A DNA stretch of 64,000 nt from an uncultured bacterium (GTDB lineage Bacteria; Bacillota; Clostridia; TANB77; CAG-508), in the NCBI GenBank assembly GCA_905215935.1, contig CAJMRY010000007.1, positions 1 to 64,000 on the forward strand. Direction: 5' to 3'. Of the stretch, positions 10,329 to 19,860 are shown piece by piece (the stretch's first letter is position 1; the number at the start of each line of letters is the position of its first letter). The translations under genes and the position numbers were made by a program. The notes beneath the pieces are model-generated. The model was given only the letters and a program-made list of their open reading frames with translations, was not told the DNA's origin and made no database searches.

Positions 10329-12333
10329 TTAATTATCATCATCTATTGGTCCAAATAATTCATCAAATTTTGCTTCTAATTGTTTTTGTATATCTTCTGA
10401 AAAATCATCATCTTCTTCTTGTGGTAATGTTGGGGCATCTACGTCATCATTAAATAAATCATCTATTGTATCTTCTTTTTTATTATCCAGTGTATTTATT
10501 TTATTATTTTTTTCATTATCTTTATCATCATCAAATAAATCATCTAATGAGTCTACTTTTAAATCAGGTTGTTCAGCACTATCAGGATATGGATTGTATG
10601 GATTAAATTTTCTCCATACTCCTCTATTACCAGAATCAAAATCATTATGATCTAATGTGTATTCTTGCAATCTTTTAACCATTTGTGATTCAAAATAATA
10701 ATATTTTCTAGCTTTTACTGGCTTCAAACCTTTTTCAAAAATAATACATAAGTCATTATCCATTCTTCGCAGTTCGTCTGGTGTCATTAATGCTCTTCCC
10801 ATTACTTGATCTGATGTACTATAACCTTGTCTTTTATCATTTTTATCTCTATTAACTGATTTACTATCTCTAGTAATAGTTTTTTCACCTAATGCTTTTG
10901 AAAAATATTCAACCGTTTTAAATGAGTTACTTCCTAAGAATACATGTGTATCACAGTTACCCATAATAGTCTCATGAGACTTCTCATATACTGCTTCTAA
11001 TTGATCTAAGTTTTGTAAAATAACACTAAATGATATACCTCTACTTCTTGATGTTGATATTTTTTTATCGAAATCTGGTATTTTACCAATATTGGCAAAC
11101 TCATCTAATATAAAGAAAACTGGAACCTTTAGTCTTCCACCATTTTTATCTGCAAAATCATATAATTGTTGTATCATTTGTGCAAAGAATATTGTAAGTA
11201 AGAAGTCATATGCTGTGTGCGTATCTGACGAAATAACGTATACTGCTGTTTTTTTGCTTCCTATATCTTCAAAGTTAATTGTGTCTGTTGAAGTAACTTC
11301 TGAAATTTCTTTTGAATCAAATTTACCAAGTTTTGATTGAAGTGAACTCAGAACGTTACTAAATGTTTTCTCTGATGCAGCAACAACTTCTATAGATTTA
11401 TAGTTTATTCTTGCGGGGTGATCTGCTGGTAAATCATTCATTAATTCTGTTAGCATATTACTTCCACCACTGGTATTTGCAGCTCTAACCATTTCTGCAC
11501 AGCTTACTAGGTTTTCTTCTTCTCTTACTCCTCTACTTATTAAATAATATATTAACGCTTTTAATAGCATTTCAGACATATTATCCCAATATGGATCTGA
11601 ATTTCCTGAGCCTTCTGATTTTTGTCCTCTTATTATTGTATTTGCTATAACATCAACATCTATTTCATTATTAATATGTGCTAAAGGATTATATCCATCA
11701 CTGTTTTCTGGATTTACTAAATTTAATACTTTTATATCATATCCATTCTTTTTTAAGAAGCCTGCTGTTTTATCATATAATTCTCCTTTTGGATCTGTAA
11801 AAACATAAGATCCTAGCATTTGAAAAGCATTTGGAATTGAATATGATGCTGATTTACCAGAACCTGATCCGTCCTACAACTAAGACGTTAACATTTCCTC
11901 TTTTATCAACTGGTAAATAATTTTTTTGAGCAAGTATTAGACCTTTATTTTTACTTAAAATTTTATATTGCTCTCCATTTTCGCTCCAATCACTTGAACC
12001 ATGTTCTATGTCTGAATACTCATTTTTAGGTGCTGATTTAACAAGTCCTATTACAACTACTATTGCAAAACCTGCTGTGAAAAATAAACTTGTATTAAAA
12101 AATGTTCCTATGTATTCTGCTGAAAGCACCTTAAAAAAAGCATTAAAACTTGTTATTGCGGGTACAACGTTTTCTATAAAAATAGGCATTTCAAAGGCAC
12201 CATTTACTGTAGCTTGGCTTATTGCAAGTGATACAGGCGCAACAAATAGTATGGTTAATATACACCATACTATTAAAAAGATTATTAAGTTTTTTCTAAA
12301 GTTTTTACCTACTTTATCCATTTTATAGCCCAT
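10329..12333 (-). CDS. VirD4/TraG-family coupling ATPase (one CGG +1 shift)
   Basis: Type IV secretion/conjugation coupling protein. The N-terminus has two membrane segments (LIIFLIVWCILTILF, LFFTAGFAIVVVIGLV). Walker A is GGSGSGKS near residue 154, followed by VFTDPKGELYDKTA and Walker B VFFILDEFANIG, plus SRSRGISFSVILQNLDQL. The C-terminus is acidic and Asp-rich. The frame breaks exactly in Walker A at CGG 11871 (residue 155): VLVVG-G-SGSGKS is restored by skipping the C; otherwise translation stops four codons later. Combined length 667 residues. It is last in a three-gene operon with two small unknown proteins. No relaxase or VirB4 is seen nearby, so the partner system is unclear. Confidence 0.9.
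11868..11871 (-). other. CGGA +1 recoding site in Walker A of virD4-like gene
   Basis: GTA GGA CGG ATC AGG TTC TGG TAA in frame 0; GTA GGA [C] GGA TCA GGT TCT GGT AAA with skip. Only the shifted reading makes a P-loop. Confidence 0.92.
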
Positions 12334-12364
12334 AAAAACTCACCTTCTCTTTAGTTAAATTAAT

Positions 12365-12694
12365 CTATCCTCTATCATATGCACTGTTTTGTTGTCCTTT
12401 TGTATTATTTCTTGAAGATGTTCTTGTATTTTTCTTTTCTCTAGTCGTTAATACTTTACCTTTTCCATCTTTTCCGTCTATACGTGTAATAACTTCTCCA
12501 TACTTATCTTTAACAACTATATTATCAGCTGCATTTATTGTCATAAAATTCCCTTCATTTAAAGCCTGAGTTGCTATTTTGGCATTATTTGAATTCTTAG
12601 GTGGCATTTCTATCCCCTTAATTTTTGGATTTGGAATAAGTTGACCTCCTACAATATAACGTATATTATTTGGCTTAGGTTGTTTATTTGCCAT
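12365..12694 (-). CDS. Unknown 109-residue polar protein
   Basis: Not recognised. Basic, Asn/Lys-rich, no membrane segment. Contains the stretch VVKDKYGEVITRIDGKDGKGK, which resembles a small beta element, and a disordered Thr/Arg/Asn-rich tail (TREKKNTRTSSRNN). The ATG follows AAAAGGAGAGAGG. It sits 31 bases before the VirD4-like gene and 15 bases after the next small gene, so it is probably co-transcribed and linked in function. Confidence 0.6.
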   Translation of the reverse strand: MANKQPKPNNIRYIVGGQLIPNPKIKGIEMPPKNSNNAKIATQALNEGNFMTINAADNIVVKDKYGEVITRIDGKDGKGKVLTTREKKNTRTSSRNNTKGQQNSAYDRG

Positions 12695-12709
12695 ACATCC
12701 TCTCTCCTT

Positions 12710-13234
12710 TTAATCTTTCTTATCTTCTCTTATTTCAAAGGCAAAATATGATTTATAAGGTTTTAATTTACACTTACCTTTGACTTCATTAGTTTCTTTG
12801 TTAAAAAATACTACGGGTTTTATCTCTTCTGCAGTTTCTGGATCGATAATTGATATTGGTCTTTTTAAATTTGGTGTATATGTAAATTCTTTAAAGTCTG
12901 ATTCATTTTCTGTATATAATGTATCAAATTTAATTGGTACTGGTTTTTTACTAATTTTAACTTTATCACCATCTAGTAATCCCATATTAACTACTACTTT
13001 TTCTTTTGCAAAAGATAGTATAACTAATTGATTTCCTTCTTCCAAAGGATTATCAACAAAAAAAGTCTTCTTTTTATTATCTCCTCTTAATTCTTCTATG
13101 TAATCTAATCTTTCTACTGTAAATTTAGGAGAATTATCTAAGAATTCCTTTTCTGTTTTGTTTATCTGATATATAACTGTGTTTACCTCTTTTGGATCTG
13201 TTATACTAAAATGCTTACCATGTAAGCTTTCCAT
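12710..13234 (-). CDS. Unknown 174-residue protein, first gene of virD4 operon
   Basis: Not recognised. Starts MESLHGKHFSITDPKE; ATG 13234 is preferred over an upstream ATG at 13273 because GAGGGGTG lies just before it. The sequence is mixed charged/beta-rich (PVPIKFDTLYTENES, KPVVFFNKETNEVKGK), with no signal peptide or membrane segment. Probably a cytoplasmic partner of the coupling ATPase encoded downstream. Confidence 0.6.
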   Translation of the reverse strand: MESLHGKHFSITDPKEVNTVIYQINKTEKEFLDNSPKFTVERLDYIEELRGDNKKKTFFVDNPLEEGNQLVILSFAKEKVVVNMGLLDGDKVKISKKPVPIKFDTLYTENESDFKEFTYTPNLKRPISIIDPETAEEIKPVVFFNKETNEVKGKCKLKPYKSYFAFEIREDKKD

Positions 13235-13417
13235 ATTATACACCCCTCTTCTATGAATGTTTTTGTGTCTCATAGTTTATCTTTTGTTTTCATTCATACA
13301 TCAATAAATTAATTATAAATCTTTTTTCCTAGAATGTCAATATTTTCGTCTACATTTCTTATGTTAACTTTTTTTGTTGTTTATTCTAAATTACTATTTT
13401 CTATATAAAATTAATTC

Positions 13418-13449
13418 GTAGCCTATATATTTAAATATATACAGGCTAC
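13418..13449 (-). terminator. Hairpin between dnaJ-like gene and virD4 operon
   Basis: Arms GTAGCCTATATATTT and AAATATATACAGGCTAC. A weak T-run follows on the minus strand. Probably ends the dnaJ transcript. Confidence 0.45.
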
Positions 13450-13532
13450 CATTCTGCAGTTTAGACTCTTTTTTAATTTATTTTTAATAACTTTTTTCTA
13501 CTTACTTAATCTACTTTTACATTTTATTAATC

Positions 13533-14432
13533 TTAATTCTTTCTCGGATTGAATTTAGAGATTTCATTAAGCTTGCTAAACAACTCTTTTTCTTCTTCTG
13601 TCATGTTTTTAGGCACCATAATTTTAGCTTCTATTATAAAATCTCCTCTACCACCTTTTCCATCTTTATATCCTTTGCCTTCAACTGTTACATAGTCTCC
13701 ACTTTCTATTCCTTCTGGAATATACACAGATAATTCTTCATCTATAGTATCAACTTTAACTTTTGTTCCTAATGCTGCTTCCCATGGTGTAAGTAATAAA
13801 TTTGTATATATATTGTATCCACTTAATTTATATCTTTTATTATCTTCAATTTTAATCTTTATAAATAAATCTCCATTTTTTCCACCATTTACTCCATTTT
13901 TCCCTTGTCCAATTAAACGTATTTTTTCATTATCTCTAATTCCTGATGGAATTTTCACAGCAAAAGTTTTCATTTTTCCATCAGTTGTTCTTAGTGATAT
14001 CTTTTTTTCAGAACCATAAAAAGCTTCCTCAATAGATACATCTATTTGTGTTTCTATATTTTCACCCTTTACGGGAATCTTTCCCTTATTTCTATCATCA
14101 ATATCATTATGATTAAAATTTGATATTCCAAAAAACATATTAAAAAAGTCACTAAATATTGAGCCTTTTTCTCTTTTACTTTCTTCGTATTTTACCTTTT
14201 TCTTTCCAATATTAGAATTCCACATTCTATCATATTTCTTTTTGGATGAAATCTCAGATAAAACTTTATATGCCTCATTTATATCTTTAAATCTTTCTTC
14301 TGCATTTTTATTTCCTATATTTACATCTGGGTGATACTTTTTGGCCTGTTCCCTATATGCAATTTTTATTTCATCTAGAGAAACCTTGCATGTATCCAAG
14401 CCTAGTATTTTGTAATAATCCTTAAATATCAT
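13533..14432 (-). CDS. DnaJ-like co-chaperone without zinc finger (CbpA type)
   Basis: Hsp40 that would stimulate an Hsp70 ATPase. J-domain at the N-terminus (DYYKILGLD, KKYHPDVN with HPD). A short linker (FSDFFNMFFGISNF) leads straight into the two C-terminal substrate-binding beta domains (IETQIDVSIEEAFYGSEKKI; LTPWEAALG; VYIPEGIESGD). The four CXXCXGXG repeats of classical DnaJ are absent, so it is the CbpA/DjlA-like class; 299 residues. Start ATG with AAGGAGG upstream. Single gene, ended by a hairpin. Confidence 0.88.
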   Translation of the reverse strand: MIFKDYYKILGLDTCKVSLDEIKIAYREQAKKYHPDVNIGNKNAEERFKDINEAYKVLSEISSKKKYDRMWNSNIGKKKVKYEESKREKGSIFSDFFNMFFGISNFNHNDIDDRNKGKIPVKGENIETQIDVSIEEAFYGSEKKISLRTTDGKMKTFAVKIPSGIRDNEKIRLIGQGKNGVNGGKNGDLFIKIKIEDNKRYKLSGYNIYTNLLLTPWEAALGTKVKVDTIDEELSVYIPEGIESGDYVTVEGKGYKDGKGGRGDFIIEAKIMVPKNMTEEEKELFSKLNEISKFNPRKN

Positions 14433-14566
14433 TTAGACATCCTCCTTATGCTAAGGTAAGCGTATTATAACACATCTTTTTTATCTATTCAATGGAAAAT
14501 ATACATTTAAAGTACCTAATTTACTTTTACAATTTAATTTTAAAAAATGTATGATTTTGCATATAA

Positions 14567-14612
14567 TTAACGCATAAAAAATATACAAATATGCATATCT
14601 TTTATGCGTTAA
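14567..14612 (-). terminator. Hairpin after ddl
   Basis: Arms GTTAACGCATAAAA and TTTTATGCGTTAAT on the minus strand, about 20 bases after the ddl stop. Confidence 0.55.
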
Positions 14613-14626
14613 CATTTTCTTTTTAT

Positions 14627-15682
14627 TTACATGGCTAAGTTAATTAATTTATCTAATAAATCATTATATCTAATACCAGATTTTTCCCATAATTTCGGAT
14701 ACATACTAATTTGTGTAAATCCTGGCATTGTATTTATCTCATTTAAATATATCTCTCCTGTTTTTTTATCAATGAAAAAATCCACTCTTGAAAGTCCTTT
14801 TGCATCTAATGCTTTAAATGCCTTTACTGCTAAATGTTTTATTTTATTTTCTTCTTCTTTACTAATATTTGCTGGTATTACTACTCTTGAATTATCATTT
14901 TTGTATTTTGCATCATAAGAATAAAATTCTTCCGCAGGCAATATTTCTCCTATACAAGAAGCTTTTGCATCCTCATTACCAAGTACTGCACATTCTAATT
15001 CTCTTACTTCTATTCCTTGCTCAATTAAAATCTTAACATCATACAAACTAGCAAATTCAATTGCTTTTTTTAATTCCTCTATATTACTTACCTTTTTTAT
15101 ACCTACAGATGACCCAGAATTTGATGGTTTTACAAATGCTGGAAAACCTATTTGTTTACTTATTATTTCTGAAACTTCATTTAATGATAATAACGTTTCG
15201 TTAAACTCTTCATCTACAAAAATATAACTATCTTTATGCTTTCTTATATATACATATTTTACTTGTTGTATTTTTGCTTTATCTAATATAACTTTTGTAT
15301 ATACTTTATCCATAGAATTGCAGGATCCCAACACTCTACACCCAATATATGGAACCTTTATTAATTCGAGTAATCCCTGAATTGTGCCATCTTCTCCAAA
15401 TAATCCATGTAATACTGGAAATATAACATCTATTTGTTTTAAATAATCTAACGGGTTTCTAATGTATACTAATTCTTGCGGTTCTTCAGCTATATGTAAA
15501 ATTTCTATTTTATCTATTGGTTTCACATATTTAAACCAATCTCCATCTTTTGAAATGTATATAGGATAAACATCATATTTCTCTCTATCTAAATTTTGAA
15601 TTACTGATGTCCCAGATACAATAGACACATCATGTTCTGTTGACATACCACCAAATATTACACCTATTTTTATTTTACTCAT
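14627..15682 (-). CDS. ddl: D-alanine--D-alanine ligase
   Basis: Cytoplasmic ATP-grasp ligase making the D-Ala-D-Ala dipeptide for peptidoglycan. Motifs: GVIFGGMSTEHDVS at the N-terminus, LHGLFGEDGTIQG, SNSGSSVGIKKV, and the metal-binding C-terminal EINTMPGFTQ. 351 residues from ATG 15682, chosen because AGGAGG lies 8 bases before it. It is followed in the pathway by murF, whose gene lies 76 bases upstream in the same direction, so the two are probably one envelope operon. Whether it prefers D-Ala or another second substrate cannot be told with certainty. Confidence 0.93.
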   Translation of the reverse strand: MSKIKIGVIFGGMSTEHDVSIVSGTSVIQNLDREKYDVYPIYISKDGDWFKYVKPIDKIEILHIAEEPQELVYIRNPLDYLKQIDVIFPVLHGLFGEDGTIQGLLELIKVPYIGCRVLGSCNSMDKVYTKVILDKAKIQQVKYVYIRKHKDSYIFVDEEFNETLLSLNEVSEIISKQIGFPAFVKPSNSGSSVGIKKVSNIEELKKAIEFASLYDVKILIEQGIEVRELECAVLGNEDAKASCIGEILPAEEFYSYDAKYKNDNSRVVIPANISKEEENKIKHLAVKAFKALDAKGLSRVDFFIDKKTGEIYLNEINTMPGFTQISMYPKLWEKSGIRYNDLLDKLINLAM

Positions 15683-15758
15683 ATTGTTTCCTCCTAGCAA
15701 AATAATTTATTAGTAAATATTTTATTCATTTTTAAATAGAAATATAATATAATTAAAT

Positions 15759-17162
15759 TTATTTTTTTAATAAATCATCAGTAATTTCGTTAAATTTCAT
15801 TCCATTTGATGCCTTAATTAAAATAACGTCTTTTTCTTTTATAATATTCTTTATTTTATTTATTGCATCTTTATTATTATTAAATTCAAATATATTATCT
15901 TCATGCATTCCGCAACTTCTTGCACTAGATGAAATATTCCTTGCATCCTCACCAACTGTTATTAAAATATCAATTTTATTTTTATTTACTTCCACTCCTA
16001 CCTTTTTATGTAATTCTTCAGAAAATTGTCCAAGTTCTAGCATATCTCCTAAAACAGCTATCTTTCTATTATTTTTATTCTTCCCAAGAAAATCTAGTGC
16101 TGCTTTCATAGAATCATAATTTGCGTTATAACAATCATTTATTATTGTTATATTATCCTTCTTTTTTATTTCCATTCTATTTTTTGTAAGTTCAAAATTA
16201 AGTATTCCATTTATTGTTCTATTCATTGGAATATTAAATATACTTGCAACAGAAATTGCACATAAACTATTTAATATAAAATGTTCTCCACCAATTTTTA
16301 CTTTTACATCATATGTATTATTATTGCTATTTATCTTATATGTGCTACTATCTGCTTTAGATATAATATCGTACCCTGTAAAATCACATTCTTCTTTAAT
16401 TCCATAGGTTATGACTTTATAATTTATATTTTTGTTATTTTCTTCATACCATCTTTTTAACATGTCATTATCTTTATTAATTACTAATACTCCGTTATCT
16501 TCCAAACCTTCGAGTACTTCAAGTTTAGCTTTTAATATGTTATCTCTTGAGCCTAAATTCCCTATATGTGAAGTTCCTATATTTGTAATAACTGCAACAT
16601 TTGGCTTTGCTATGTTAGCAAGTAAACTAATTTCCCCTAAATTATTCATTCCCATTTCTACCACTAAAGCTTCATGATCTCTTAGTTTTAAAATAGTTAG
16701 TGGTAGTCCTATATAATTATTTAAGTTTCCTTCTGTTTTTAATATATTAAATTTTTCCTCTAAAACTTTACCAATAATATCCTTTGTACTAGTTTTACCA
16801 ACACTACCAGTAATTGCTACTACTGGTATATCGTATAAACTTCTTTTATATTTAGCAATTTCCTGCAGAGCTTTTATTGTGTCATCTACTATAATAATAG
16901 TTACATTATTATATTTTTCTATCTCTTTTAAATCTACATCCACATCCTGAAGTATACAAACTTTTGCACCTTTAGAAATAGCATCTAAATAAAATGTATT
17001 GCCATCAAAATTTTCCCCTTTTATTCCTATGTATATATCTCCAGGTTTTATAGTTCTAGTGTCCTTTGAAAAATTCTCACATACTTCTTCTTCATTTCCT
17101 ATAATTAACTTAGCTTTACATATATTAAGTATGTCTTTTACGAGTATTTTCTTATTATTCAT
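15759..17162 (-). CDS. murF: UDP-N-acetylmuramoyl-tripeptide--D-alanyl-D-alanine ligase
   Basis: Adds D-Ala-D-Ala to UDP-MurNAc-tripeptide in the cytoplasm, completing the pentapeptide precursor. Mur ligase layout: N-terminal UDP-binding part (SKDTRTIKPGDIYIGIKG), ATP P-loop GSVGKTSTKD near residue 115, central NNYIGLPLTIL and VVEMGMNNLGEI, C-terminal NDCYNANYDSM and AVLGDMLELG. 467 residues, usual for MurF. Start ATG with GGAGGG. Upstream of ddl in the same direction, giving consecutive pathway steps. Confidence 0.93.
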   Translation of the reverse strand: MNNKKILVKDILNICKAKLIIGNEEEVCENFSKDTRTIKPGDIYIGIKGENFDGNTFYLDAISKGAKVCILQDVDVDLKEIEKYNNVTIIIVDDTIKALQEIAKYKRSLYDIPVVAITGSVGKTSTKDIIGKVLEEKFNILKTEGNLNNYIGLPLTILKLRDHEALVVEMGMNNLGEISLLANIAKPNVAVITNIGTSHIGNLGSRDNILKAKLEVLEGLEDNGVLVINKDNDMLKRWYEENNKNINYKVITYGIKEECDFTGYDIISKADSSTYKINSNNNTYDVKVKIGGEHFILNSLCAISVASIFNIPMNRTINGILNFELTKNRMEIKKKDNITIINDCYNANYDSMKAALDFLGKNKNNRKIAVLGDMLELGQFSEELHKKVGVEVNKNKIDILITVGEDARNISSSARSCGMHEDNIFEFNNNKDAINKIKNIIKEKDVILIKASNGMKFNEITDDLLKK

Positions 17163-17288
17163 TACACATATCCCTCCATATTTATTTTTAAGATTATATT
17201 CTACTTCAATTAGTTTTACAACAGAAAAATAAAATTTAATAAATAAAGCTTGAACAAAATGAATGGTTATTCTATGCAGAATAACACA

Positions 17289-17346
17289 TATAAACCTTTG
17301 GTATAGGAATTATTTACAATTTATAATACCTAAACCAAAGGTTTAT
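17289..17346 (-). terminator. Inverted repeat between SASP gene and murF
   Basis: 14-base arms TATAAACCTTTGGT and ACCAAAGGTTTATA around a 30-base loop. A second small hairpin (GTTATTCT/AGAATAAC, 17267-17286) lies next to it. Probably terminates the spore-protein transcript; the rest of 17163-17433 shows no gene. Confidence 0.5.
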
Positions 17347-17433
17347 ACTATTATGATTTTCTAATTGTCAAATAATAATTAAAGTCTAGCAAATTAAATA
17401 TCACTTTATATAAGCTATATTCACTTTTCATTA

Positions 17434-17607
17434 TTATTCAACACTTCTATTAGCTATTTCTATTGCCTTTTTAACAATATTACCACAATTTTTAGAAGAG
17501 ACATTTTGCCATCCTCCATCTTGTTTTACTTGTTCATATACACCTAGCTCTTTTGCTATTTCTTCTCTTAGATTTTCAGATATTGTGGAATTCTTATTTC
17601 TTGACAT
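17434..17607 (-). CDS. Alpha/beta-type small acid-soluble spore protein (57 residues)
   Basis: DNA-binding spore protein that coats and protects spore DNA. The sequence starts MSRNKNSTISENLREEIA and carries the family pattern: EIAKELGV, then QNVSSKNCGNIVKKAIEIA, matching the conserved GXXXGXMVK-IE-A helix. It is a short variant of this family. ATG 17607 is preceded by a strong AGGAGG. It is downstream of the spore-germination genes sleB and ypeB in the same direction, consistent with forespore expression. Confidence 0.85.
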   Translation of the reverse strand: MSRNKNSTISENLREEIAKELGVYEQVKQDGGWQNVSSKNCGNIVKKAIEIANRSVE

Positions 17608-17696
17608 ACCAAAAACCTCCTTAGAAAAACATTAGTTATGCTTTTCTAATACTAGTATATACAATATTAATAAATATATTTAAGCAATTACTCCCT

Positions 17697-19089
17697 CTAC
17701 ATGGTTAATGTTCCATTTGGTGTATTTAATATTACTAACACATCTTCTTCTCTTCCTGTGATTGCATTAATATATACTAAAAATTCTCTATCCTCTACTT
17801 TTCCCTTAAACTCCCAACACAATACTTCTGTTTGATATTCTGTAGGAATTATTGCCAATCCTTCACTTAATATTTCTAAATCTTTATTTAAAGATTCTTT
17901 TGCCTTTTCTTTACTTATTTGTACTTGTTCTAAATTTCTTTCTATATGAGAATTTAAATATCCTGTTGTCTCTATTCCTAAAATCTCGCCATTATCTAGA
18001 GCTAGCTTCAATTTTATTAAATCTGGATATATAACTACATCATTTTGCATATATGCGTAATTAATTGTTGCAATTCCACCTTGCTTTATAAAGTAAGTCT
18101 CTTTCATGTTATTTATGCCTCTTATATTTAAAAACTCTTTACCTAATTCATTTGCCTTTTCTATAGTAATTGTTTCTACATCAACATCTCTATCATAGTT
18201 CATAAAAACTACATGTCCACCTTTTCTAGATATAGAAATCCATAAATTTGTATCACTGTTATTATTTGTTTTTATAGCGAAATCATAAGAAGGAATATTT
18301 GCATTTTCACTTAATCCATTTGAATTAATTTCTTTTACTTTATCTTTTCCTATAAATTCTTCTGCTATTTGTTTTGCTCTATTTTCATCTATCTCTTCAC
18401 CTGTTAATCCTCTTCTTTCTGGATTTGTCATATGTTCAGAAAATGCTCCATCATATATTAAACCTGCATATTCGTGAAAATTCTCTTCTAAATTACTAAA
18501 GCTATCTTTTGATATATTACTAACTTGCTGTGCAAATACATTTCTTCCTTTTTTTGTTAATTCTCCGAAAGCTTATTCTTCCGTCATTTATATCACTTGA
18601 CAATTGATTAAGCGTGTTTTCTAATTCTATTGCATATGAATGTAGTTCTTTTAAATTGTTTAAATCGTCTTGTGATAAGCTTTCATTATAAATATTCTTT
18701 CTTGATAATGAATAGCTATAATCACTAACTTGATTTAAAAACTTTGCTGTATTTGACAACTCATTGCTATCTATTGGAAGTCTTGCTAAATAACTTTGTG
18801 CAAGATTTGCCTCTCTCCATACATGTGTTAAAGTTTCAGCTCCATGTTCAGGTGTACTTGAAATTAATGATTTTGCTAAATATGTTTCTACATTTTGAAC
18901 ATAGTCTACTAATTCATAAAATGCCATATTATATTCATTTTCTGATGCTTGTCTATATTCAGTTTGTTTTTTATAGGTATATATTCCAAGAGCTACTATT
19001 ATTGTAGCTAACACTATTACTAAAGTTAACATGTGTCTATCTTGCAAACGATTTTTCCAGTCATATACCTTCTGTTTTATTTTACTCAT
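17697..19089 (-). CDS. ypeB: Germination protein YpeB (one CGG +1 shift)
   Basis: Needed for the stability and localisation of SleB in the spore. N-terminal membrane segment (MLTLVIVLATIIVALGIY) and the typical helical N-domain (YNMAFYELVDYVQNVETYLAK, ETLTHVWREANLAQSYL), then repeated PepSY-like beta domains in the C-terminal half. The frame breaks at CGG 18567 (residue 175). Skipping the C gives GRISF-G-ELTKKGRNVFAQQ, continuous to the stop at 17697: 463 residues, close to the Bacillus protein. Without the shift only the N-domain would be made. Co-oriented after sleB. Confidence 0.93.
18564..18567 (-). other. CGGA +1 recoding site in ypeB
   Basis: AGC TTT CGG AGA in frame 0; AGC TTT [C] GGA GAA TTA ACA with skip. 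The shifted frame is open through the whole PepSY half of the protein. Confidence 0.9.
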
Positions 19090-19230
19090 TTTAATCTTCC
19101 TTGTATAATATATTTAGGTTTTTTAAAGGTTACCCATAAACCTTTACAAATGTTAGTATTAGCACTTGTTTTGTATAAGTAACAATGTTACCGCCTGTAT
19201 AATTGTTTTATATATCGTTTTAAAACCAAT

Positions 19231-19735
19231 CTATTTACAAAATCTATGTTTTCCTATTGTTTTTATTAGTGGTCTTGACCAGATCCATCCATTTGTAGCA
19301 GTATTTGGATTAAAATAATATATTGCTCCACCGAGTTGGATCCCAACCATTAAGCGCATCTCGTGCTGCTTTAACAACAGTAGAACTCTCTTGTATAGGT
19401 ACATTTATCTGCCCATCTGAAACTGCTGTAAATGCTCCTGGTTCATAAATCACCCCTGCAATAGTATTTGGAAAATTAGAACTTTTAACTCTATTTAAAA
19501 TAACAGCTCCAACTGCTACTTGCCCTTCATATGGCTCACCTCTTGCTTCTCCATTTATGGCTCTTGCTAATAGTTGTACATCTGAAATATTAGAAGTTGT
19601 TTCTGCAAAAGACTTATTTTGTTTAAATAGTATAACTGCAAAACTATAAATTTCTATTATAGCAAGGATTACTATAAGTATGATAAATATCATTTTAAAT
19701 ATTTTTTTCAGGACTAACACTCCTTTCATTCTCAA
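19231..19735 (-). CDS. sleB: Spore cortex-lytic enzyme SleB-type hydrolase (one CGG +1 shift)
   Basis: Cell-wall hydrolase acting on spore cortex during germination. N-terminal membrane/signal segment, then the Hydrolase_2 domain: LLARAINGEARGEPYEGQVAVGAVILNR with the catalytic Glu, FTAVSDGQI, and the C-terminal block GWDPT-G-GAIYYFNPNTATN, which is highly conserved in SleB/CwlJ. The G after GWDPT comes from CGG 19333; with the C skipped the frame continues to TAG at 19231 (about 167 residues). The start is uncertain: AAAGGAGTG lies inside the first codons, so translation may begin slightly later than 19735. It lacks the N-terminal peptidoglycan-binding domain of Bacillus SleB. The pairing with ypeB supports the name. 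Confidence 0.88.
19330..19333 (-). other. CGGT +1 recoding site in sleB
   Basis: CCA ACT CGG TGG AGC in frame 0; CCA ACT [C] GGT GGA GCA ATA with skip, giving the conserved GWDPTGGAIYYF. Confidence 0.94.
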
Positions 19736-19792
19736 TATCTTTTTTAATATTGTTTGTAAATTTATAAAATATTATTCTTTTTTTGCAAATTT

Positions 19793-19821
19793 TTGTAAAA
19801 ATAATTTTTATATGCTATAAT
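19793..19821 (+). promoter_or_regulatory. Promoter of ugtP-like gene
   Basis: -35 TTGTAA, 17-base spacer, -10 TATAAT; the start codon lies about 40 bases downstream. Divergent from sleB. Confidence 0.7.
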
Positions 19822-19860
19822 TTGAGAAAGATTATTAAAAGAAAGGAAAATATTTTTAAA

